The notes beneath the pieces are model-generated. The model did no database searches, was not told the DNA's origin, and worked only from the letters and a program-made list of their open reading frames with translations. Both the position numbers and the translations under genes were made by a program. A DNA stretch of 64,000 nucleotides from Streptomyces vinaceus (GTDB taxonomy: Bacteria > Actinomycetota > Actinomycetes > Streptomycetales > Streptomycetaceae), in contig NZ_CP023692.1 of the NCBI RefSeq assembly GCF_008704935.1, forward strand, positions 2,675,001 through 2,739,000. Direction: 5' to 3'. This document shows, piece after piece, positions 25,947-34,011 of the stretch (the stretch's first letter is position 1; every line of letters begins with the position of its first letter).

Positions 25947-26705
25947 TCAGGCGGCGAGGCCCAGGGCGGCCATGCGCTTGGTGTGCGCCTTGGTGATGCG
26001 GGTGAACATCTCTCCGACGGCCGCCAGGTCGAAGCCGGCCGCCATCCCGTCCACGCCGCCCACGAGCATCGTGGAGAGCGCGTCGCGCTCGGCGACCACG
26101 CGCTGCGCCTGCGAGAGCGCCTCGCCCATCAGCCGGCGGGCCCACAGCGCGAGCCGTCCGCCGCAGCGCGGGTCGGCCTCGATGGCGGCGCGCACCTTCT
26201 CGACGGCGAAGCCGCCGTGGCCGGTGTCGTCGAGCACGCCCACGACCAGGGCACGGGTGTCGGTGTCGAGGTGGGTGGCGACCTCGCGGTAGAAGTCGCT
26301 GGCGATCGAGTCACCGACGTAGGCCTTGACCAGGCCCTCCAGCCAGTCCGAGGGCGCGGTCTGGCGGTGGAAGTCGTCGACGCCCTTGGCGAAGGGCTCC
26401 ATGGCGGCGGTCGGCTCCGCGTCGATCGCGGCGAGGCGGTCGCGCAGCTGCTCGAAGTGGTGGAACTCCGCGGAGGCCATCTTCGCGAGCTCGGCCTTGT
26501 CGTCGAGGGTGGGCGCGAGCTTCGCGTCCTCCGCGAGGCGCTCGAAGGCGGCGAGCTCTCCGTACGCGAGCGCTCCCAGCAGGTCCACGACGGCGGCCCG
26601 GTACTGCGGCGAGGCGGAGGCGGTCGCCCAGTCCTGAGCGGCGATCCCGGCCGCCTCGGCGGCGGTGCTGTCGTCGGAGGGCGATGCGTTTTCAACGGTC
26701 GGCAT
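25947..26705 (-). CDS. Ferritin-like fold protein
   Basis: About 252 residues, almost entirely helical. The carboxylate/His motifs of a di-iron ferritin-like bundle are visible: GELAAFERLAED, ASAEFHHFEQLRDR, and a later EVATHLDTDTR and DDTGHGGFAVEK, which together could supply the ExxH ligands. Related to MiaE-type tRNA hydroxylases and other ferritin-like proteins in actinobacteria; enzyme activity is not established. The start at 26705 (MPTVENAS) or a GTG three codons upstream are both possible. Confidence 0.82.
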   Translation of the reverse strand: MPTVENASPSDDSTAAEAAGIAAQDWATASASPQYRAAVVDLLGALAYGELAAFERLAEDAKLAPTLDDKAELAKMASAEFHHFEQLRDRLAAIDAEPTAAMEPFAKGVDDFHRQTAPSDWLEGLVKAYVGDSIASDFYREVATHLDTDTRALVVGVLDDTGHGGFAVEKVRAAIEADPRCGGRLALWARRLMGEALSQAQRVVAERDALSTMLVGGVDGMAAGFDLAAVGEMFTRITKAHTKRMAALGLAA

Positions 26706-27091
26706 GCTCCGCACAATAGCCCGCCGGAACCCCGCTCAAGGCACCGCATCAGCTCACCGCTGACCCGCCTAAACGCGACTACCAGGTGAATTCACCCGAC
26801 ACACCTGCGCGATTCCGGGGTACAGTGGTAATGCGCCTGCCGGATACTCGGCGGGCCATCCGAATGAGGATGCCCGGTCGGTGGCCCGATCGGCTCCACC
26901 CGACCGCCCTCGGCGTGATGCGTACGCACATGCGTACCGCTTCTCCACGAGGGGCCCCCTCAGCGGCACAAGCGCTTGAGCGAAGGCCAGTGGTCCCGCG
27001 CAGCTTCGTATGTACGTCGTAGTACAGCAAGCCAGGCACGGTACGACCCCCCTCGCCGCCTCGCGCCGCGTCTCACAGAAGAGGCAGCACC
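26706..27091 (+). promoter_or_regulatory. Long intergenic leader of the DEAD-box helicase gene with promoter and palindrome
   Basis: 386 bp without a convincing gene. A -10 element TACAGT lies at 26821-26826, and the perfect 12-bp palindrome GGTGAATTCACC (26785-26796) overlaps the -35 region and could be an operator shared with the divergent ferritin-like gene. The resulting 5' leader of about 260 bases contains repeated ATGCGTAC boxes (about 26919-26940) and other short inverted repeats. An open frame (26833-27022) runs through it but has no ribosome site I can support. Confidence 0.5.
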
Positions 27092-29305
27092 CTGACTACG
27101 TTCCGAGACCTCGGGATTTTCCCCGAGACGGCCGAAGCCCTTGAGGCCGTCGGCATTGTGTCCCCCTTCCCGATCCAGGAGATGACCCTCCCCGTCGCCC
27201 TTTCCGGCACGGACGTCATCGGCCAGGCCAAGACCGGAACCGGCAAGACGCTCGGTTTCGGCCTTCCGCTGCTGGAGCGGGTCGTCGTCCCCGCGGACGT
27301 CGAGGCCGGCCGGGCCACGCCCGAGCAGCTCACCGACGCCCCGCAGGCCCTCGTCGTCGTACCGACGCGCGAGCTGTGCACCCAGGTCACCAACGACCTG
27401 CTGACCGCGGGCAAGGTCCGCAACGTCCGCGTCCTCGCCATATACGGCGGCCGCGCGTACGAGCCGCAGGTCGAGGCGCTCAAGAAGGGCGTCGACGTGA
27501 TCGTCGGCACCCCGGGCCGCCTGCTCGACCTGGCCGGCCAGCGCAAGCTGGACCTGTCGCACGTCAAGGCGCTCGTCCTGGACGAGGCCGACGAGATGCT
27601 CGACCTGGGCTTCCTGCCCGACGTCGAGAAGATCATCAACTACCTCCCGGCCAAGCGCCAGACGATGCTGTTCTCGGCGACCATGCCGGGCGCGGTCATC
27701 GGCCTGGCCCGCCGGTACATGACGCAGCCGACGCACATCCGCGCCACCTCGCCCGAGGGCGAGGGCGTCACCGTCGCCAACATCAAGCAGCACGTCTTCC
27801 GTGCGCACAACATGGACAAGCCGGAGCTCGTCTCCCGCATCCTGCAGGCCGAGGGCCGCGGGCTGGCCATGATCTTCTGCCGTACGAAGCGCACGGCGGC
27901 CGACATCGCCGAGCAGCTGGAGAAGCGCGGCTTCGCGTCCGGCGCCGTCCACGGCGACCTGGGCCAGGGCGCGCGCGAGCAGGCGCTGCGCGCGTTCCGC
28001 AACGGCAAGGTCGACGTACTGGTGTGCACCGACGTCGCCGCGCGCGGTATCGATGTCGAGGGTGTCACCCACGTCATCAACTACCAGACGCCCGAGGACG
28101 AGAAGACCTTCCTGCACCGCGTGGGCCGCACCGGCCGCGCGGGCAACAAGGGCATCGCCGTCACGCTGGTCGACTGGGACGACATCCCGCGCTGGCAGCT
28201 GATCAACAAGGCGCTGGAGCTGGACTTCCACGACCCGGTCGAGACGTACTCCACGTCCCCGCACCTGTTCGAGGAAATGAACATCCCGGCCGGCACCAAG
28301 GGGATCCTGCCGCGCGCCGAGCGCACGCGGGCCGGCCTGAAGGCCGAGGACCTGGAAGACCTGGGCGAGACCGGCGGCCGCGGTGGCCGTGGCGGTCGCG
28401 GTGACCGCGGTGACCGCGGTCCGGCCGCGGCCGCGGCCCCGGCCGAGGAGCGTGCCCCCCGTACGCGCACCCCACGCCAGCGCCGCCGGACGCGCGGCGG
28501 CAGCGAGCTCGGCGCCGAGACCGCCGCCGTGACCCCGGTGGCCGAGGCCCCCGAGGCCCCGGCCGGTGACGAGGCGCGCAAGCCGCGCCGCCGCCGGACG
28601 CGCTCGGTGACCACCGCGGCCGCCGCGGCCGCCGTCGTGGCCGAGCAGGCTCCGGCCGCTCCGGCCGCCGCCGTCGCCCCGGTCGCCACCGTCGTCGAGG
28701 CGGCTCCGGTCGTCGAGGCCGCCCCCGTCGCCGTCGCTCCGGTCGCCGAGGCTCCGGCCGAGGAGGCCCCGGTCAAGGCCCGCCGTACGCGGACCCGCAA
28801 GGCCGCGGCGGCCGTGGTCTTCACGGAGCCCGACCTCGCGCAGGCCCCGTCGGCCGAGCCGGTCACGGCGGAGCCCGTCAAGACCGAGCCGGTCCGCGCC
28901 CGCCGGGTACCGACCCAGAAGCCCGTCCTCGCCCAGGTGACCCCGATCGCGGCGGCTCCGGCCGAGGAGGTCGTGGTCAAGGCCCGCCGGACCCGCGCCC
29001 GCAAGGTCGTCGACGCGGCCCCGGAGCCGGACTTCCAGGTGGCCCCGCCCGTGGAGCCCCCGGTCAAGGCCCGCCGCAGCGCCCCGACCACCCGGACCCG
29101 CAAGGTCGCGGCTGCCGCTCCGGTCGCCGAGGCCGTCGCGGTGGCCGAGGAGGCCCCTGCCAAGCCGAAGCGCACGCGGACCCGCAAGGCCGCCGCCGCC
29201 GTCGAGGCTCCGGCCGCGCCGGTGGCCGAGGAGGCCCCCGCGAAGCCGAAGCGCACCCGGGCCCGCAAGGCCGCCGCTCCCGTCGTGGAGACCACGGAGG
29301 CCTGA
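27092..29305 (+). CDS. DEAD-box ATP-dependent RNA helicase with long Arg/Lys/Ala-rich C-terminal tail
   Basis: 737 residues if translation starts at the CTG at 27092. The frame upstream has a stop at 27020 and no ATG, GTG or TTG, yet the Q motif needs the Phe of TTFRDLGI and continues to VSPFPIQEMTLPVALSG, so a start at the internal GTG (27158) would cut the Q motif. AGAGG stands 7 bases before the CTG. Further motifs are AKTGTGKT, VPTRELC, DEADEML, SAT, and HRVGRTGRAG. After about residue 425 there is a basic tail with about eight copies of a (K/R)-x-(K/R)RTR(T/A)RK-type module separated by Ala/Pro/Glu spacers, resembling eukaryotic H1-like or AT-hook-like tails and probably binding nucleic acid. 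Likely role in ribosome assembly or RNA decay, especially in the cold. Confidence 0.9.
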   Translation: MTTFRDLGIFPETAEALEAVGIVSPFPIQEMTLPVALSGTDVIGQAKTGTGKTLGFGLPLLERVVVPADVEAGRATPEQLTDAPQALVVVPTRELCTQVTNDLLTAGKVRNVRVLAIYGGRAYEPQVEALKKGVDVIVGTPGRLLDLAGQRKLDLSHVKALVLDEADEMLDLGFLPDVEKIINYLPAKRQTMLFSATMPGAVIGLARRYMTQPTHIRATSPEGEGVTVANIKQHVFRAHNMDKPELVSRILQAEGRGLAMIFCRTKRTAADIAEQLEKRGFASGAVHGDLGQGAREQALRAFRNGKVDVLVCTDVAARGIDVEGVTHVINYQTPEDEKTFLHRVGRTGRAGNKGIAVTLVDWDDIPRWQLINKALELDFHDPVETYSTSPHLFEEMNIPAGTKGILPRAERTRAGLKAEDLEDLGETGGRGGRGGRGDRGDRGPAAAAAPAEERAPRTRTPRQRRRTRGGSELGAETAAVTPVAEAPEAPAGDEARKPRRRRTRSVTTAAAAAAVVAEQAPAAPAAAVAPVATVVEAAPVVEAAPVAVAPVAEAPAEEAPVKARRTRTRKAAAAVVFTEPDLAQAPSAEPVTAEPVKTEPVRARRVPTQKPVLAQVTPIAAAPAEEVVVKARRTRARKVVDAAPEPDFQVAPPVEPPVKARRSAPTTRTRKVAAAAPVAEAVAVAEEAPAKPKRTRTRKAAAAVEAPAAPVAEEAPAKPKRTRARKAAAPVVETTEA

Positions 29306-29314
29306 TCCCGCTGC

Positions 29315-29364
29315 GTACGCCGGTGGCCCGGTCCCCTTCCCAGGGGGCCGGGCCACCGGCGTAC
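29315..29364 (+). terminator. Terminator after DEAD-box helicase gene
   Basis: 17-bp perfect stem (starting GTACGCCGGTGGCCCGG) with a 16-base loop that itself can pair CCCC with GGGG. Confidence 0.85.
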
Positions 29365-29422
29365 CCGGGCCGTACACACCGCGCCTACGCGCCGGTAACC
29401 CCGGGCCGGTAGCCTCTGGCCC

Positions 29423-30280
29423 ATGAGCAAGCCGCCCCGCCTCACGCTGCCCTCCGGTGCCCGCGCGTACCTCCTGTCCACCGCCCGCGGCGAGTTCGCC
29501 GTGCACGAGGCCGGCGAGCCGGTCCGCGGCACCGCCCTGCTGGTCCCCGGTTTCACGGGCAGCAAGGAGGACTTCATCGGCCTCCTGGAGCCGCTGTCCG
29601 CCGCCGGGTACCGGGTGCTCGCCATCGACGGGCGCGGGCAGCACGAGAGCCCCGGCCCGCGCGAGGAGTCGGCGTACGCGCTGGAGGAGCTGGCGCAGGA
29701 CGTGCTCGCCCAGGCCGCCGCCGTGGACGGGGGGCCGGTCCACCTCGTCGGCCACTCGCTGGGCGGGCTGATCGCGCGGGCCGCCGTACTGCGCGACGCG
29801 GCGCCCTTCGCCTCCCTCACCCTGATGAGCAGCGGGCCGGCGGCGATCGCCGAGGACCAGCAGGAACGTACGAAGCTGCTGGTCGCGGCGTTGGAGGCGA
29901 TGCGCGACGACATGCCGGGGGTCTGGACGGCGATGCGGTCCTTCGACCCCGAGGACGCGGCGCCGGACGGCCCCGAGCTCGCGGAGTTCCTCCGCGGGCG
30001 GTGGCTGTCCACGGTGCCGGAGCAGCTGATCGCCACGGGCCGGATCCTGGTCTCCGAGCCGGACCGGGTGGACGGGCTGAGCGCGGTGGAGCTGCCGAAG
30101 CTGGTGCTGTCCGGCGAGGTGGACTACGCGTGGCCGGTCCCGCTGATGGACGAGATGACGGAGCGGCTGGGCGCGGCCCGGGTGGTCGTGGCGGGTGCGG
30201 AGCACTCCCCCAATGCAGAGAATCCGCAGGTCACGGCGGGTGCACTGGCCTCGTTCTGGGACTCCCACCCACAGGGTTAG
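29423..30280 (+). CDS. Alpha/beta hydrolase (lysophospholipase-like)
   Basis: 285 residues with LLVPGFTGSKEDF, DGRGQHES, nucleophile elbow GHSLGGLIA, acid in SGEVDYAWPV and base in GAEHSPNAEN. All core alpha/beta-hydrolase elements are present and there is no signal peptide. Own promoter expected, as a terminator precedes it. Substrate unknown. Confidence 0.88.
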   Translation: MSKPPRLTLPSGARAYLLSTARGEFAVHEAGEPVRGTALLVPGFTGSKEDFIGLLEPLSAAGYRVLAIDGRGQHESPGPREESAYALEELAQDVLAQAAAVDGGPVHLVGHSLGGLIARAAVLRDAAPFASLTLMSSGPAAIAEDQQERTKLLVAALEAMRDDMPGVWTAMRSFDPEDAAPDGPELAEFLRGRWLSTVPEQLIATGRILVSEPDRVDGLSAVELPKLVLSGEVDYAWPVPLMDEMTERLGAARVVVAGAEHSPNAENPQVTAGALASFWDSHPQG

Positions 30281-30323
30281 TTAGCGAGTGAAAAAATTTC
30301 CTTAGCGTAGGGAATGTTTGCCT

Positions 30324-30349
30324 CTTGCACTTCGTTGGAACAGTGCAAG
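30324..30349 (+). promoter_or_regulatory. Hairpin in the leader of the 50-aa ORF
   Basis: Seven-bp perfect arms (CTTGCAC and GTGCAAG) around a 12-base loop, 27 bases before the ATG at 30376 and just after an unusually A/T-rich stretch (GTGAAAAAATTTCC). Possibly a protein-binding or stability element of the short mRNA. Confidence 0.5.
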
Positions 30350-30375
30350 GAGAACACTGACGAAGGGAGAAGCAC

Positions 30376-30528
30376 ATGCGCTTCGAGATTCTGCGCCTGG
30401 ACGATGTCGACGGATCCGCCGTGGACAGCACCGTCGTGGACGCGGCCTCCGTCAACCGGATCGTGCAGCAGGCGGCCTCCGTAGGCCAGCGCATTCTGAT
30501 CCGACCGGCCGAGAGTGCGTCCTCCTGA
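30376..30528 (+). CDS. 50-aa conserved-looking small protein
   Basis: Starts MRFEILRLDDVDGSAVDSTV and continues with an amphipathic helix (ASVNRIVQQAAS) and a short strand (QRILIRPAE). GGGAGA lies 6 bases before the ATG, an A/T-rich putative promoter lies about 80 bases upstream, and a perfect terminator begins 21 bases after the stop, so it looks like an independent one-gene transcript. No family recognised. The balanced amino-acid composition and strong G/C bias at third codon positions argue for real coding. Confidence 0.72.
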   Translation: MRFEILRLDDVDGSAVDSTVVDAASVNRIVQQAASVGQRILIRPAESASS

Positions 30529-30549
30529 CACCTCCGCACAGCACACGTC

Positions 30550-30584
30550 GAAAGCCCCCGCACCGATCCGGTGCGGGGGCTTTC
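30550..30584. terminator. Perfect 16-bp terminator
   Basis: Arms GAAAGCCCCCGCACCG and its complement with a 3-base loop; the stem ends in AAA/TTT so it works in both directions for the small ORF and the convergent MarC gene. Confidence 0.95.
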
Positions 30585-30616
30585 GCGTGGGTGGGCGGGG
30601 GCGGCCCGGACGGCGG

Positions 30617-31222
30617 TCAGGCCGTGTGGATGACCTGGAGCACGCCGTTGATGATCTGCTGGACGGCGATCGCGGAGAGCATCATGCCGGCGAGGCGCGT
30701 CACGAGGACGACGCCGCCGTCCTTGATGATCCGGATGATCACCAGCGAGTAGCGCATGGCCGTCCACAGCACGAGGTGCATGGCCAGGATCGCGAGCCAG
30801 ACCGAGACCTGCCCGGTGATCCCGTCCGCCTTCTGCACGGCGAGGATGACGGAGACGATCGCACCGGGGCCGGCGAGCAGCGGCATGCCGAGCGGCACGA
30901 GGGCGACGTTCACGTCCTTGGTCTGCTTGGGCTCGTCGTTCTTGCCGGTGAGCAGGTCGAGCGCGATGAGCAGGAGCAGCAGACCGCCCGCGATCATCAG
31001 CGCGGGAACGGAGACGTGCAGGTAGTCCAGGATCTGCTGGCCGCAGATGCCGAAGACGGCGATGACGCCGAAGGCCACGCAGACGGCCTGCCAGGCCATG
31101 CGGCGCTGCACCTTGGCGGGACGGCCCGAGGTCAGGGCGAGGAAGATCGGTGTGATGCCCGGGGGATCCATAATCACAAAAAGCGTGAGAAATAGGGATC
31201 CGAAGACGGCGAAGTCGAACAC
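30617..31222 (-). CDS. MarC family integral membrane protein (UPF0056)
   Basis: 201 residues with six TM helices; the family signature VIMDPPGITPIFLAL follows the first helix and MPLLAGPGAIVSVIL the fourth. Function of MarC proteins is unresolved; the old link to multiple antibiotic resistance is not supported. GTG start with AAGG about 8 bases upstream. Codons for residues about 8-19 are unusually A/T-rich (CTA TTT CTC ACG CTT TTT) for this genome. Confidence 0.92.
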   Translation of the reverse strand: MFDFAVFGSLFLTLFVIMDPPGITPIFLALTSGRPAKVQRRMAWQAVCVAFGVIAVFGICGQQILDYLHVSVPALMIAGGLLLLLIALDLLTGKNDEPKQTKDVNVALVPLGMPLLAGPGAIVSVILAVQKADGITGQVSVWLAILAMHLVLWTAMRYSLVIIRIIKDGGVVLVTRLAGMMLSAIAVQQIINGVLQVIHTA

Positions 31223-31303
31223 AGTGATGCCTTGCAGGAGAGAGGGGTGTTTCGAAGAGAGGAAGAAGGGGCGGGACGGCGCGCGTGCGCGCCGCGCGGC
31301 GCG

Positions 31304-32170
31304 TTACGCGCCGGTCGCTCCGCCGGCGCCGGGAACGGGGAAGGCCCCCGTCGCACGGCGCGTGATCTCGCCGTAGATCTCGGGGTCGGTCGTGTACTCC
31401 CCGAGGCGGCACGTCTTGCGGCTGCCGTGGTAGTCGCTGGACCCGGTCGTCAGGAGTCCGAGGTCGCCGGCCAGGGCGCGCAGCCGCCCGCGGGTGTCGG
31501 TGTCGTGGTCCATGTGGTCCACCTCGATCCCGTCCAGACCGGCGGAGGCGAGCTCGGCCACCACGGACTCGGGAACGCACCGGCCGCGCTTGACGGCGGC
31601 GGGGTGGGCGAAGACGGTGACCCCGCCGGCCGCCTTGACCAGGCGGATGGCGTCGAAGGGGTCGAGCTCGTGCTTCTGCGCGTGGGCGCGGCCGCCGTCG
31701 GCTATCCACTCCGGCGTGAACGCGTCGGACACGGTGGGGACGACGCCCAGCTCGACGAGCGCGGTCGCGATGTGCGGCCGCCCGACCGAGCCGTTGCCGG
31801 CGATCCGGGAGACCTGCTCCCAGGTGACGTCGACGCCGAGCTCCCGCAGCTTGCCGATCATGGCCTGGGCGCGAGGGGTGCGGTCGTCGCGGACGAGCTC
31901 CCGCTCGCGGGCGAGCTCGGGCTCTTCGGGGTCGAAGAGGTACGCGAGCATGTGCATCCCGATGCCGTCGAGGCGGCAGGACAGCTCCATGCCGGTGACG
32001 AGGGTGAGCCCGTCCGGAAGCGCGGCGAGGGCTTCGGCGTATCCCCCGACGGTGTCGTGGTCGGTCAGCGCGACCACGTCGAGCCCGGCGGCGGCCGCGC
32101 CCAGGACCAGCTCTGCCGGGGTGTCGGTCCCGTCGGAGGCCGTGGAGTGGGCGTGCAGATCGATGCGCAC
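31304..32170 (-). CDS. PHP-domain phosphoesterase
   Basis: 288 residues with all PHP metal motifs: RIDLHAHSTASDGT at the N-terminus, ALTDHDTVGGY, GMELSC, FAHPAAV and TTGSSDYHG near the C-terminus. This is the stand-alone YciV/RnaseAM-like type, where characterised members remove phosphates from short RNAs or nucleotides (3',5'-bisphosphates). GTG at 32170 has GGAG 8 bases upstream and makes the protein begin at the first metal motif, as in the family. Confidence 0.9.
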   Translation of the reverse strand: MRIDLHAHSTASDGTDTPAELVLGAAAAGLDVVALTDHDTVGGYAEALAALPDGLTLVTGMELSCRLDGIGMHMLAYLFDPEEPELARERELVRDDRTPRAQAMIGKLRELGVDVTWEQVSRIAGNGSVGRPHIATALVELGVVPTVSDAFTPEWIADGGRAHAQKHELDPFDAIRLVKAAGGVTVFAHPAAVKRGRCVPESVVAELASAGLDGIEVDHMDHDTDTRGRLRALAGDLGLLTTGSSDYHGSRKTCRLGEYTTDPEIYGEITRRATGAFPVPGAGGATGA

Positions 32171-32314
32171 GGCCGGATCTCCAGGGGTCTCGCGGGTACG
32201 GGGGGACACCCCAGGATACCGCCCGGCCGCGGGGCGGGTGCCCACGCCGGCCGCCGCCCGCCCGGCTGCCCCGGTCCGGGCGCGGCCCGCGGGGGTGGTC
32301 GGACGGGGGGCCCG

Positions 32315-32956
32315 CTACGGGCCGAGGACGCGCGGGCTCAGCGCGCCGCACGGCAGGAGTTCGACCTCGGACCCCGCGTCCCGCAGGTCCGTCAGCACCA
32401 GTTCGTCGTACATCAGCAGGCCGGACTGCTCCGGCCAGACGACGGCCCACAGCCACAGTCCGCGCGCCTCGCCGGCGAACACGGCCCGGTCGTCCGGGGC
32501 CCCGTTCACGTGCCACAGCGGCGTCGGGCGTCCCGCCGCCACGACCTTGGCGTGCGGGGGCGCCGAGACGTCGATGTACGGGCCGGGGTCGGGTCCGTCG
32601 ATCCCCGCGTACCGCGCGCCGAGGCCGACCCCCAACTCCTCAGCGACCAGCAGCAGCTCGCCGATCCCGCCGAGCGGTCCGGGGCCCGAGCAGGCCACCG
32701 CCGTCGCCCTGCCCCCGCTGCGGTCGTCACCGGCCGACGCCACCCCGGTGAACAGCCACCCCACGGGCAGCGGCCACGGCATCCACACCGGCACCTCCGC
32801 CCGGTTCACCACCACGCCCAGGCCTTCGACGCTGGGCGGGATGACGGGCTGCAGGGGGTGCACCGTGCCGTGCACCACACACTGCCAGGAATCGGCGAAG
32901 AGCCCGGGCGCCCTGACCCGGCCACCGCACTTCGGGCACGTAGGTTCGCCCCTCAT
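32315..32956 (-). CDS. DUF6758 protein with N-terminal zinc ribbon
   Basis: 213 residues. CPKCGGRVRAPG at the N-terminus pairs with a later Cys/His (WQCVVHG) to form a probable zinc ribbon. The rest (WMPWPLPVGWLFTG, LLMYDELVLTDL) is conserved in streptomycetes without known function. Located between the PHP and suppressor-of-fused genes on the same strand. Confidence 0.8.
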   Translation of the reverse strand: MRGEPTCPKCGGRVRAPGLFADSWQCVVHGTVHPLQPVIPPSVEGLGVVVNRAEVPVWMPWPLPVGWLFTGVASAGDDRSGGRATAVACSGPGPLGGIGELLLVAEELGVGLGARYAGIDGPDPGPYIDVSAPPHAKVVAAGRPTPLWHVNGAPDDRAVFAGEARGLWLWAVVWPEQSGLLMYDELVLTDLRDAGSEVELLPCGALSPRVLGP

Positions 32957-33031
32957 AAGAAGCCACGCTCCTCCCCGCCCGGCGCCCCGTCAAGACACGA
33001 TCACCCGTCCGGATGCCCCGGCCGGGAGGTA

Positions 33032-33616
33032 TCAGTCCAGCGGCACTGCGCTGCGAAGAGGATCCCGCAGATCCGTGCCGTGCGACAGCCAGCGTTCCTG
33101 GAGGGCGGCCGCGCCGTGCACCCGCTTCCAGGCGGCCTCGTTCGAGGTCATCGGCAGCAGCGGGAGGAAGTGCACCGGGTCCATGGGCTCGTCGAGTTCG
33201 AGGTCCTCCACCAGCCCGCCCGGTTCCGCGACGAGCACGGAGGTGAACGGCGCCCCCTCCCACAGCGGCTCGCCCACGTCGAGCGAGGCACCGGGGGCCA
33301 CCACCAGCCCCTCCACCTGCGGCGCGGCGCCCAGCACCGCGAGCGGCCGCAGCAGCTTGTCGGTGGGCGCGAGTCCCGCCCGTACGGTCAGCACGAGCTC
33401 GGCGCGCGGACCGCGCAGCGGGTCGGCGACGACGGCGGTCGGGTCGGTCATCGGATGCTCGGACATGCCGAGGGTCGCGTACCGCACGAGGTCGCCCTCG
33501 GAGAAGCGGAGGACCTCGATGCGGTCGGTGCCGAGGAAGGTGACGGCGGCGCGGGCGTCGGGTTCGCCGAGCGCGCTGCGCAACCGGGCTTCGACGAGAG
33601 CCAGAATTTGTGCCAT
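33032..33616 (-). CDS. Suppressor-of-fused (SUFU) domain protein
   Basis: 194 residues: helix ILALVEARLRSALGEPDARAAVTFLGTDRIEVLRF, then LVLTVRAGL and PMDPVHFLPLLPMTSNEAAWKR, the conserved end of bacterial SUFU-like domains. In bacteria such proteins are often immunity or accessory proteins, but no toxin gene is adjacent here, so function is open. The ATG at 33616 has no strong ribosome site; it matches the usual beginning MA-x-ILALVEARL. Confidence 0.82.
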   Translation of the reverse strand: MAQILALVEARLRSALGEPDARAAVTFLGTDRIEVLRFSEGDLVRYATLGMSEHPMTDPTAVVADPLRGPRAELVLTVRAGLAPTDKLLRPLAVLGAAPQVEGLVVAPGASLDVGEPLWEGAPFTSVLVAEPGGLVEDLELDEPMDPVHFLPLLPMTSNEAAWKRVHGAAALQERWLSHGTDLRDPLRSAVPLD

Positions 33617-33659
33617 GAACCGAGCATAGAACTCGTATGAGGCGGGTAAAGGGCGGGTC

Positions 33660-33885
33660 TTGACCACCCGTCGGCTGATAATGTTGACCGCTGGTCGGGG
33701 CCACACTCGTGAAGAGCTGTTTCGGGGCAGCCGACGACAGGACGTCCTCCACGGAGGACCGGCCGGAGGAGGTGGGGCTGCAATGGATCGAAGTCGATCG
33801 TGCAGTACCAATCGCTCTTCCACTCCCCGCACGGGCACCACGGGCACGTTCCCGCCCGTTTGATCATCTGATCAGTAGAAGAGCG
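33660..33885 (+). promoter_or_regulatory. Structured 5' leader and promoter region of corA
   Basis: Between the SUFU gene and corA (395 bp). A TGATAAT -10-like element (33676-33682) is flanked by two related 15-base direct repeats beginning TTGACC (33660 and 33684). Downstream come hairpins: GTCCTCC-AC-GGAGGAC (33744-33759); CTGCA/GATCGA with TCGATC/TGCAG (33778-33805); and a long-range stem CGCTCTTC-x-ACT with AGT-x-GAAGAGCG (33813-33824 with 33874-33885) that encloses ACGGGC/GCCCGT (33840-33859). The density of stems suggests a regulatory RNA, perhaps sensing Mg2+ or another ligand. Confidence 0.5.
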
Positions 33886-34011
33886 ACGGCGGAACTTTGT
33901 CCTCCCGTCCTGTTCCTTCCGTCCGCCCCGGGCCCGCCCGCCCGGCCGTCGCCCTCCGGAAGGGACCTCCCACCCGTACGGTCCGCAGCCGTGCGTGCGA
34001 AGGAGCCTGCC

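Noticed and set aside
26833..27022. Open frame in the DEAD-box helicase leader (MRLPDTRRAI start)
   Set aside because: No ribosome site and Arg/Pro-rich composition; may be a leader ORF but nothing in the sequence decides it.
28081..30036. Very long open frame antisense to the DEAD-box helicase tail
   Set aside because: Created by the repetitive Arg/Ala codons and lack of stops in GC-rich DNA; product is Ser/Arg-rich nonsense with no domain.
30314..30480. Alternative ATG frame overlapping the 50-aa ORF
   Set aside because: Lacks a ribosome site and its product is Ser/Thr/Trp/Cys-rich; the ATG at 30376 is better supported.
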